Source: Oceanobacillus polygoni (GTDB taxonomy: Bacteria; Bacillota; Bacilli; Bacillales; Amphibacillaceae). From it: a stretch of 64,000 nucleotides of DNA. The notes under the pieces were generated by a model, which saw only the letters and a list, made by a program, of their open reading frames with translations, searched no databases and was not told where the DNA came from. Below, piece by piece: positions 7,624-14,922 of this stretch. Position 1 is the stretch's first letter. Every line of letters starts with the position of its first letter. The position numbers and the translations under genes are program-made. The stretch covers positions 1 through 64,000 of the forward strand of contig NZ_PIJY01000020.1 of the NCBI RefSeq assembly GCF_008304605.1, read 5' to 3'.

Positions 7624-8289
7624 ATGAGCATAACAAAAACAGATAGCTTGTACAGAAAAGAATATTTTGGTAGGATTCACGAATTGAAGGAATATGCACC
7701 AGATGCATTTCAAACTTTCTTTGCGTTTAATAACCAGGCATTGGCAGAGGGAAAACTATCTGTTAAGTTGAAGGAATTGATTGCTGTAGCTGTAGCGCAT
7801 ATTACAGGATGTCCGTATTGCATTGATTTGCATGTCAAAAATGTAAAAAAAGAAAAAGCGACTAAAGAAGAGGTAGCAGAGGCAATTTTTGTAGCAACAG
7901 CATTAAAAGCTGGGTCTGCAGCAGCACATGGAGTCAATGCCCTAAATGCATATGATGGAAACGGTGATGATGAATTATATAAAGCATCTTATTTTGCTCG
8001 TATAAAGGAGTTCTCTCAGTTGAATGGCGAGACGTTTAAGTCGTTTCTTCAATTCGATCAACAATCCATTAAAGCAGAAACATTAACAGAAAAAGAAAAA
8101 GAGCTGATAGCTGTAGCTAGCGCTCACGCGACAGGCTGTGCCTATTGTATTGATTTACATACGAAAAATGCGAAAAAGACAGGAGCAAATTTAGAAGAGA
8201 TATCTGAAGCAATTTTTGTTGCTGTAGCATTGAAAGCTGGATCAGCAATCGCGCATAGTGTAAATGCATTAAATGCGTATGATGAATAG
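7624..8289 (+). CDS. Tandem AhpD/carboxymuconolactone-decarboxylase-like protein
   Basis: This 221-residue protein contains two copies of the small AhpD-like alkylhydroperoxidase/CMD domain (about 9-110 and 118-220). Both copies keep the redox motif: CPYC at 63-66 with H70, and CAYC at 172-175 with H179. The two halves are clearly homologous (shared ELIAVA.AH.TGC.YCIDLH and ALKAGSA.AH.VNALNAYD), so this is an internal duplication. Such proteins reduce peroxides or act as thiol-dependent antioxidants. GGGAGAG lies before the ATG. It is the first gene after the SAM riboswitch and is followed closely by a flavin monooxygenase, so it may remove peroxide leaked by that enzyme. Confidence 0.82.
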   Translation: MSITKTDSLYRKEYFGRIHELKEYAPDAFQTFFAFNNQALAEGKLSVKLKELIAVAVAHITGCPYCIDLHVKNVKKEKATKEEVAEAIFVATALKAGSAAAHGVNALNAYDGNGDDELYKASYFARIKEFSQLNGETFKSFLQFDQQSIKAETLTEKEKELIAVASAHATGCAYCIDLHTKNAKKTGANLEEISEAIFVAVALKAGSAIAHSVNALNAYDE

Positions 8290-8318
8290 AAATTGATAAT
8301 TTATAAGGAGTGTTCAGC

Positions 8319-9686
8319 TTGAAAAAGCAGATTCATTTGAACGGATTTGTGCAAAACTCACCTTCACCACATTCAATGGGACTCTGGAAACATGAAAAAG
8401 ATAAGGGATCTCATCATAATCGAATTCATTATTGGACAGAAACAGCAAAAGTTTTAGAACGCGGGAAGTTCGATGCGGTTTTTATTGCCGATGTTCTTGG
8501 TACTTATTCTGTTTATGGAAATAGTCATGATGCCGCTATTAAGCATGCTGTGCAATTGCCAGCACATGATCCATTGATGCCGATTTCTGCTATGGCAGCG
8601 GTCACGAAACATATCGGATTCGCTCCAACTATATCAGCAACCTATGCCCAGCCATATGCACTAGCGCGTCAACTATCAACGCTAGATCACTTGACAGAAG
8701 GAAGAATTGCTTGGAATGTTGTTACTTCGTATTTAGAGAGTGAGGCAATTAATCTTGGATTGTCAGGCAGGTTGCCGAAAAATTTACGTTATGACCGTGC
8801 CGATGAATTTCTTGAAGTTGTTTATAAGCTATGGGAGCACAGTTGGAAAGATGACGCGATTGTTTCTGACAAGGAGACGGATACCTTTGCTGATCCTAAA
8901 AAAGTACATACCATCGATCATGAAGGAGAATTTTTCCATGTACCTGGACCACATCTAACGGAGCCATCTCCACAGCGGACTCCAGTCCTGTTTCAAGCTG
9001 GGGCCTCACCGAGGGGAAGAGACTTTGCGGCCAAACATGCGGAGGCGGTTTTTACAAAGGGACATTCATTGGAATCAATGAAAAATTACTCCACTGATAT
9101 TCGAAAACGTGCAGTGGAACAGGGCAGGAATGCAGAAGATATTCGGATATTCCCGCTGGTTCTACCTATTATTGGCTCTACTGAGGAAGAAGCGTTCGCT
9201 AAATACGAGGAGCTGAAAAGTCTCGTTAGCTATGAAGGAACAGCTGCCTTGCTTTCTGGTCATACAGGAATTGATTTGTCTAAATATGACCCAGATCAAT
9301 ACTTGGATGATATGGAAACAGATGCTGTACAGGGGAATTTGGACATGTATACAAAGGATCCAACGAAAAGGTGGACACTTCGTGAGGCGCTTCAGAACCA
9401 TGGTCTTGGTAACGGAACTGTGAAATTTATTGGAACGCCAGAACAAATAGCAGATAAGCTGCAACAATGGGCGGTTGAAGCGAACGTAGATGGGTTTAAC
9501 ATTGCGCAATCGTATTCCTTAGAAACATTCCGTGAGTTTGTTGATCATGTTGTACCTGAATTACAAAGGCGCGGTATATATCGAACAGAATACGAAGGGA
9601 ACACATTAAGGGAAAACCTTTTCGGAACTCAAAGTCCATACTTGCCTAACAATCATCCAGCAAGAAGGTTGAAATCGTTTGTATAA
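8319..9686 (+). CDS. FMN-dependent monooxygenase, NtaA/SnaA/DszA family
   Basis: This 455-residue bacterial-luciferase-fold monooxygenase uses FMNH2 and O2. Relatives include nitrilotriacetate, pristinamycin and dibenzothiophene-sulfone monooxygenases and the long-chain sulfur-scavenging enzymes of this group. Family elements are the N-terminal QIHLNGFVQNSPSPHSMGLW, the LDHLTEGRIAWNVVTSYLESEA core near 120-140, the PSPQRTPVLFQAGASPRGRDFAA loop near 215 and the FAAKHAEAVF stretch. I place the start at TTG 8319, eight bases after AAGGAG; GTG 8310 overlaps that site. Control by a SAM riboswitch suggests release of sulfur from an organosulfur compound; the substrate is unknown. No flavin reductase follows, so reduced FMN must come from elsewhere. 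Confidence 0.85.
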   Translation: MKKQIHLNGFVQNSPSPHSMGLWKHEKDKGSHHNRIHYWTETAKVLERGKFDAVFIADVLGTYSVYGNSHDAAIKHAVQLPAHDPLMPISAMAAVTKHIGFAPTISATYAQPYALARQLSTLDHLTEGRIAWNVVTSYLESEAINLGLSGRLPKNLRYDRADEFLEVVYKLWEHSWKDDAIVSDKETDTFADPKKVHTIDHEGEFFHVPGPHLTEPSPQRTPVLFQAGASPRGRDFAAKHAEAVFTKGHSLESMKNYSTDIRKRAVEQGRNAEDIRIFPLVLPIIGSTEEEAFAKYEELKSLVSYEGTAALLSGHTGIDLSKYDPDQYLDDMETDAVQGNLDMYTKDPTKRWTLREALQNHGLGNGTVKFIGTPEQIADKLQQWAVEANVDGFNIAQSYSLETFREFVDHVVPELQRRGIYRTEYEGNTLRENLFGTQSPYLPNNHPARRLKSFV

Positions 9687-9761
9687 ACTGGACCGATTTA
9701 TTCCGTGTTTGAACAAAAGACAAAGCCTCTATAGCCTAGGGTAGGGGTAGTCTATCTTAAT

Positions 9762-9803
9762 AAATAATTGCCCTATATATAATCCATTGTAGGGCAATTA
9801 TTT
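9762..9803. terminator. Terminator between convergent units
   Basis: AAATAATTGCCCTA (9762-9775) and its exact complement (9790-9803) form a 14-bp stem with T-rich flanks on both sides. It serves the S-box unit on the + strand and probably the MurE-like gene on the minus strand. Confidence 0.85.
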
Positions 9804-9912
9804 TCATCAAAGTAAACAGTAGTCTAAACGAAAATGAATCTTTTATGGTAACCTTCAGCTGCAATTATAAATCATCATCCAATTGGTGTTTCAGCTAAAT
9901 ACAAATAAAAAT

Positions 9913-11391
9913 TCATACATTTAAATTATATTTAATCGCACACTTTTCAACCGCTATTTTTTTATCACTATGCGGCTGTTTTTTACCTTCGATGATTTGG
10001 TATTCTTCGAGCCCTTTACCAGCAATTATAATGATATCACCAGGTTCACTCTCTTCGATTACGTGAACAATTGCTGATTTCCGATTTTCTATTAGTACGT
10101 AATTGTTGTGTTGCATTCCCTTTTCCATATCCCTTAAAATGGAAGAAGTATCCTCATATCTTGAATCATTAATCGTTAAAACTACATAGTCTGCTACGGA
10201 TGCTTTCTCTGCCATGAATGGGCGTTTCGATTCATCTCTATCCCCACCAGTACCAACAACAAAGAGAATACGATTCTGTTTAAATGGATAGACGGAAGCA
10301 ATCGCTTTTTCAATCGCATCAGGAGTATGTGCATAGTCAATATAGATCGTTATTGGTGCATCGATTTCAAGCTTCTGCATCCTACCATTTATACAATCCA
10401 TATCGGAGAGGGAGGTCACTAAATCACTTACAGAAATTACTCCCCGAGCGTATACGGATGCAATGGAAGCAATTGTATTATATACATTAAATTCTCCAAT
10501 TAATTTCGTTGTTACTGTAAATTCCCCTTCTGGAGAAAGTAAAGTGAAGCTTGTTCGATCCACGTGATACGTAATATTGGTTGCTCTAAAGTCAGCATCT
10601 TTATAAATACCGTAGGAAATAACTTCATAAGGCGTCATACAATTATAAACCTCATACCACGGATCATCTCTATTAAGAATAGCATTTTTTTCTTGTGTCA
10701 AATTATTTCCAAGCTGCGCAAAAAGTAATCCTTTCGTGTTGCCATAGTGCTCCATTGTCTTGTGGTAATCAAGATGATCCTGTGTAAGATTAGTAAAAGT
10801 TACTACGTCAAAGTCAATTCCCCGAAGTCTTCCTTGATCCAGACCGTGCGAAGATACTTCCATAACCATATGATCGATACCAAGATTAGCAGCTTTATGA
10901 AGTAGCTTCTGATTAGTTAATACATCACATGTCGTATTATTACTCTCTAAGGATTCGTTTAAAAGCTGCATACCATTTGTACCCAGTAGTGCAGCTTGTT
11001 GATTGTTCTTTTGTAACAGCTGATTTATTAAAGTAGTTACAGTCGTTTTTCCGTTTGTACCAGTCACACCAAATACGGTCATATTTTTAGAAGGATAATT
11101 ATAATATTTATTTGCAAGAATTGCCAACGCTTTAGCAGTATCCTTAACGATTACTAAAGCGTGTTTTGTGTGATCAATGGCAAGTTTTTCTTCTGCAACG
11201 ATGATTGTAGCTCCCTTTTTTAATGCCTCTGAATAAAAGGCATGACCGTCTGAACGAAAACCTCTTATACATATAAATAATGAATTCTGTTTCACTTTTC
11301 TGGAATCTTGCTCAATCGAATGAACTTTATCTGGTAATGTTCCGTGAATTGATTTTAATTTTAAGCTTGCTAATAACCCATAAGTATTCAA
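9913..11391 (-). CDS. MurE-like UDP-N-acetylmuramyl-tripeptide ligase paralogue
   Basis: This 492-residue Mur ligase has the N-terminal UDP-MurNAc-binding domain, a central ATPase domain (P-loop GVTGTNGKTT near 108-117; MEVSSHGLDQGR near 177-188; NLTQDHLDYH near 201-210) and a C-terminal domain. MurE adds the third amino acid to the peptidoglycan stem peptide. The usual diaminopimelate specificity motif DNPR is NDSR here (408-411), and the usual NTTP is NTTC near 152. The distal Glu of GKGxE is kept. It is not in a dcw cluster, so it is probably a second, divergent copy. The start is TTG 11391, preceded eight bases away by GGAGAGG; ATG 11421 lies upstream of that site. It could add another residue or act in a different polymer. 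Confidence 0.82.
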   Translation of the reverse strand: MNTYGLLASLKLKSIHGTLPDKVHSIEQDSRKVKQNSLFICIRGFRSDGHAFYSEALKKGATIIVAEEKLAIDHTKHALVIVKDTAKALAILANKYYNYPSKNMTVFGVTGTNGKTTVTTLINQLLQKNNQQAALLGTNGMQLLNESLESNNTTCDVLTNQKLLHKAANLGIDHMVMEVSSHGLDQGRLRGIDFDVVTFTNLTQDHLDYHKTMEHYGNTKGLLFAQLGNNLTQEKNAILNRDDPWYEVYNCMTPYEVISYGIYKDADFRATNITYHVDRTSFTLLSPEGEFTVTTKLIGEFNVYNTIASIASVYARGVISVSDLVTSLSDMDCINGRMQKLEIDAPITIYIDYAHTPDAIEKAIASVYPFKQNRILFVVGTGGDRDESKRPFMAEKASVADYVVLTINDSRYEDTSSILRDMEKGMQHNNYVLIENRKSAIVHVIEESEPGDIIIIAGKGLEEYQIIEGKKQPHSDKKIAVEKCAIKYNLNV

Positions 11392-11513
11392 TGTGAAAAC
11401 CTCTCCATCCAGTGATTGCAATTAAGTTTTATCCTAGTTGGTTTAAACTTAATTATTCCCTTTTTGTTATTTTTTAATCGATACGTTCACTGATCAATTG
11501 AGGGAGAAAATAA

Positions 11514-11548
11514 AAAGATGAATCATCATATGCTGATGATCCATCTTT
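11514..11548. terminator. Terminator of the mrp operon
   Basis: A 15-bp stem with one mismatch (11514-11528 against 11534-11548) lies just beyond mrpG. Both flanks are A/T-rich, so it works for minus-strand transcripts leaving mrpG. Confidence 0.8.
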
Positions 11549-11581
11549 GTTTTATTATTTTTTTATTTAGCTGGTGTAAAC

Positions 11582-11929
11582 TTACTCTTTGCCTTGTTCA
11601 TACATCTCTTTTAAATCATCCTGTACGCTGTTTTTAGCAAGTGGCACTCCATTGCGATATGCAGAACGATTAATCATCAAGGCAGATAATGGTGCTGTTA
11701 TGAACAGGAATAGAATAGCAAGTAATACTTTTGCATTGATAATACCCGATGGAACAAAATAGATGAACGTAGCTATCATTAAAGTGACAACCCCGAGGGT
11801 AGAACTCTTCCCGGCAGCATGCATTCTACTATATACATCTGGAAGACGTATAACTCCTATCGCGCTTAAGAACGTGAAAAATACGCCGATCAAAATGAAT
11901 ATACTCGTAATAATCTCAATCACGGTCAA
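11582..11929 (-). CDS. mrpG: Na+/H+ antiporter subunit MrpG
   Basis: This 115-residue subunit G of the Mrp cation/proton antiporter is the last gene of the operon. It has three predicted membrane helices, the MrpG-type core GVIRLPDVYSRMHAAGKSSTLG and the C-terminal NRSAYRNGVPLAKNSVQDDL. I place the start at TTG 11929, eight bases after AGGGG, which matches the usual N-terminus (T-V-I-E-I); a longer frame to 11983 is not needed. The first 14 bases overlap the end of mrpF. Confidence 0.92.
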   Translation of the reverse strand: MTVIEIITSIFILIGVFFTFLSAIGVIRLPDVYSRMHAAGKSSTLGVVTLMIATFIYFVPSGIINAKVLLAILFLFITAPLSALMINRSAYRNGVPLAKNSVQDDLKEMYEQGKE

Positions 11930-12191
11930 ATACAGCACCCCTTTCCATAAATTTTGACATCGCAACAGTTCCAACGAATGCAAGAATACTTAATACAAGA
12001 ATAATATCAGAGTATGCAATCGTTTCTTGAAGAATCATAATGATCCCAATAAAGCCAACTAATGTGACTCCAATACAATCCAATCCAAGTATTCGGTCTT
12101 GCGTGGAAGGGCCTTTAATTATTCGGATTAAGAACAAAACTAAAGAAATAGCTAACACTAAAAGTGAAAAATAAAGAATGATTTGAAACAT
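11916..12191 (-). CDS. mrpF: Na+/H+ antiporter subunit MrpF
   Basis: This 91-residue membrane subunit of the Mrp complex has three hydrophobic helices and the characteristic RIIKGPSTQDRILGLDCIGV segment between the first two. Its ATG shares one base with the mrpE stop codon, so the two are translationally coupled. Its own end overlaps mrpG. Subunit F is required for antiporter assembly in characterised Bacillus systems. Confidence 0.93.
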   Translation of the reverse strand: MFQIILYFSLLVLAISLVLFLIRIIKGPSTQDRILGLDCIGVTLVGFIGIIMILQETIAYSDIILVLSILAFVGTVAMSKFMERGAVFDRD

Positions 12192-12667
12192 TATTTTGTC
12201 ACCTCCATGATCGCACGTTCAAATGAATTTTGAATCTGATCGATCATATCTTCCTTATCTGGAACATCAATGGAGTGAATATAAATTGTTTTCCCGTCGG
12301 CTGAGAAATCCATTGATACCGTACCAGGTGTTAAGGAAATAAGTGCAGCAAGCAAGGTTATTTCAACTTCGGATTCTAATCTCGTTTCTACCGCCACAAT
12401 TCCAGGCTGATTATTAAGCTTTGGGCTAAGTACAATTTTTACAACATCAATATTCGCCTTGATAAGCTCAATAATGAAAAGCATTATTAGTTTAATAATT
12501 GCCCAAACTCGATTCATGTAAAAATTAAAGACAAGAAAACGGCGCAGGATGAACAAAATAATGATTCCTATAATGTATCCAAATAGAAAACTAGTAGCCG
12601 TAAAACTATTTTGTAAAAACGTCCATGTAACGGCTATTATTAGATTGACTAAAATTTGGAAAGCCAT
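12191..12667 (-). CDS. mrpE: Na+/H+ antiporter subunit MrpE
   Basis: This 158-residue MrpE has N-terminal membrane helices and a C-terminal soluble half. The conserved stretch ETRLESEVEITLLAALISLTPGTVSMDFS near 90-120 is typical. The start follows AAGGAG, which lies inside the last codons of mrpD, five bases from its stop. It acts with MrpF and MrpG in the small-subunit part of the complex. Confidence 0.93.
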   Translation of the reverse strand: MAFQILVNLIIAVTWTFLQNSFTATSFLFGYIIGIIILFILRRFLVFNFYMNRVWAIIKLIMLFIIELIKANIDVVKIVLSPKLNNQPGIVAVETRLESEVEITLLAALISLTPGTVSMDFSADGKTIYIHSIDVPDKEDMIDQIQNSFERAIMEVTK

Positions 12668-12672
12668 AGCAA

Positions 12673-14157
12673 CTACTCCTTAAGAACAGATTCAATATAA
12701 ATGGATGGGTCCATGATTTGCTCAGCTACTTGTAATGAATATTGGAAAATAGGCTCAGCAGCAATACCTAAAATAATCGTTAGTGCTACTAGAGGTGCAA
12801 TTGGTAATAAAAGTTTACCAATTGGTAGCTTCGCTTGTTCGTCGGTATGTTTTTGTTTGCCCCAAAAAGCATAACTGAATATCTTCATCATCGAGAAAAG
12901 CGTTAATAAACCGACTAATAAAGCAACACCCGAAATAATATATTGCTCTTCTTGGAAACCAGCTAAAATAATCGGAAACTTACTGAAAAAACCACTGAAA
13001 GGTGGAATACCAGCAAGTGAAATAGCACTAATAAAGAACATCCAAGATAGTACAGGGTGTGTTTTAAGCAGTCCTCCCATTTTCTTCAAATCCGTTGTGC
13101 CAGTAACTCGTTCTGCAGCTCCTGCAAATAAGAAAAGTGCGGTTTTCACAATCATATGATGCACAATATAATAAATTGCACCTGCAACTGCTAGGGGAGT
13201 GAAGATTCCAAGTCCCATTACCATATAGCCAACCTGACTGATAATATGGTAGGAAAGAATACGTTTAAAATCAAACTGAGAAACGGCTCCTAGAACCCCA
13301 AACAACATCGTAAACCCAGCAATTGTCACAATAACAGCTTTATGTGTGTAGGTCGGTTCGTGATAGAAAATCAACGTGAATACACGAATAATCGCATAAA
13401 TACCAACCTTTGTTAGTAGACCACCAAATAGTGCGGCAATTGCAGCAGGTGGACCGAAGTATGATTTTGGAAGCCAGAAGTAAAGTGGAAATAAGGCTCC
13501 TTTAGATGCGAATACAATAAAGAACATAATCGCAATGACATTTACAACTCCAGTTTGTTCAAGCTCAGCAACCCGTTCAGAGATATGCGCCATGTTCAGT
13601 GTTCCTGTTACGGAATATAGCCATGCAACTGCAACGACAAATAGTGCTGAAGCAAATACGTTTATAATGACATATTTAAATGATTCACGAAGCTGATATT
13701 TTGTTCCGCCATTTACAATAAGTGCGTAAGAAGATAATAGCATTACTTCAAAAAACACAAACAAGTTAAAAATATCCCCTGTTAAAAAAGCACCATTTAC
13801 ACCAACCAAAAGGAAAAAGTAGAATGGATAAAAGAAAAACTTCTCCCGCTTTGGTGTAATGGTTTTAAAAGCAAAGAATAAACAAGCGGCACTTAACAGA
13901 CTGGTGAGTAAAACCATTAATGTTGCAAACATATCAGCAACTAATACAATTCCAAACGGGGCAGCCCAATTTCCTGCCTCTAGAACAATAACCCCGTCTT
14001 GATAGACAACTATCGCTAAATAGATTGATAGTATAAGCATCCCAACAGCTGTGAACCCACTAACCACTCGCTGAAGGCGATGGTGTTTTGCAAATATAAT
14101 TAATACAGCTCCGATAATAAATGGAATAATTATCGGAAGGATAATTAAATTATTCAT
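12673..14157 (-). CDS. mrpD: Na+/H+ antiporter subunit MrpD (NuoL/M/N-like)
   Basis: This 494-residue proton-pumping-type subunit is related to complex I NuoM/NuoN, with about 14 helices. Key family elements are the FFEVMLLSSYALIV helix with a membrane Glu near 137, KGALFPLYFWLP near 219-230 with its buried Lys, and HIISQVGYMVMG near 310. It starts inside the end of mrpC (eight-base overlap) behind AAGGGG. With MrpA it is thought to form the ion-transporting channels that exchange cytoplasmic Na+ for external H+. Confidence 0.95.
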   Translation of the reverse strand: MNNLIILPIIIPFIIGAVLIIFAKHHRLQRVVSGFTAVGMLILSIYLAIVVYQDGVIVLEAGNWAAPFGIVLVADMFATLMVLLTSLLSAACLFFAFKTITPKREKFFFYPFYFFLLVGVNGAFLTGDIFNLFVFFEVMLLSSYALIVNGGTKYQLRESFKYVIINVFASALFVVAVAWLYSVTGTLNMAHISERVAELEQTGVVNVIAIMFFIVFASKGALFPLYFWLPKSYFGPPAAIAALFGGLLTKVGIYAIIRVFTLIFYHEPTYTHKAVIVTIAGFTMLFGVLGAVSQFDFKRILSYHIISQVGYMVMGLGIFTPLAVAGAIYYIVHHMIVKTALFLFAGAAERVTGTTDLKKMGGLLKTHPVLSWMFFISAISLAGIPPFSGFFSKFPIILAGFQEEQYIISGVALLVGLLTLFSMMKIFSYAFWGKQKHTDEQAKLPIGKLLLPIAPLVALTIILGIAAEPIFQYSLQVAEQIMDPSIYIESVLKE

Positions 14158-14488
14158 CAGCAGATCCCCTTAATTCTTCTAAATCATCAGTCTCATGCTC
14201 TTTATACGTCCGATAAACCATTACTAACAGTAGAGACGTAACCCCAAAAGCTATTACAATTGCTGTTAATACAAGAGCCTGTGGAAGTGGGTCCGTGTAG
14301 CTCTCGGCACCTAAATTTAAAAGAGGTGGCGCACCCCGTTGCAATTCAGACATGGTGATAAGTAATAGGTGCACCCCATGTGATAATAATAAAGTTCCTA
14401 GAACAACACGGATAATGCTTCTTGATAGAAATAGGTAGACACTTACGGTAAAGATGATTCCTATTATAATTGACATCAGTATTTCCAT
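14150..14488 (-). CDS. mrpC: Na+/H+ antiporter subunit MrpC (NuoK-like)
   Basis: This 112-residue, three-helix subunit is homologous to complex I NuoK. The conserved LLLSHGVHLLLI segment near 33-45 and DPLPQALVLTAIVIAFGVT near 67-85 identify it. Its ATG shares a base with the mrpB stop. The C-terminus is acidic and overlaps the mrpD start. Confidence 0.94.
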   Translation of the reverse strand: MEILMSIIIGIIFTVSVYLFLSRSIIRVVLGTLLLSHGVHLLLITMSELQRGAPPLLNLGAESYTDPLPQALVLTAIVIAFGVTSLLLVMVYRTYKEHETDDLEELRGSADE

Positions 14489-14922
14489 TATTTATCATCC
14501 TCCGCGATTGCTAAAATAATTGTTAAGGCAGCACCGACTACAACTAGGTATACCCCCAAATCAAATGGAAGTGCAGTCGTTAATTCTACCTCTCCAAACA
14601 CAGGGAATTGAAAATAATCAAAGAACTGTGTTAGAAATGGAAATCCATATAGCATAGAAGCTATTCCTGTAAAAACAGCAAACAGCAATCCAACGCCGAT
14701 CATAGTCGTGAAATTGAATGGTATTGCCTTCGTAATTGTTTTCATATCAAATGCTAAATATAGAACTAAAATAGCACTTGCTGTCATTAATCCACCGATA
14801 AATCCACCGCCAGGATTATTATGACCAGCCAAGAATAAGTAAAATGAAAAAGCGAAGATGATTAATGTTATGAGCCGCATCGAGACTTGTAACATCATAT
14901 CATTTGGCCTCAATTGTTTCAT
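14488..14922 (-). CDS. mrpB: Na+/H+ antiporter subunit MrpB
   Basis: This 144-residue membrane subunit has four helices. Diagnostic are FYLFLAGHNNPGGGFIGGLM near 27-46 and LPFDLGVYLVVVGAAL near 119-134. The ATG overlaps the mrpA stop by four bases (ATGA), again indicating translational coupling. The usual order A-B-C-D-E-F-G is complete here. Confidence 0.94.
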   Translation of the reverse strand: MKQLRPNDMMLQVSMRLITLIIFAFSFYLFLAGHNNPGGGFIGGLMTASAILVLYLAFDMKTITKAIPFNFTTMIGVGLLFAVFTGIASMLYGFPFLTQFFDYFQFPVFGEVELTTALPFDLGVYLVVVGAALTIILAIAEDDK

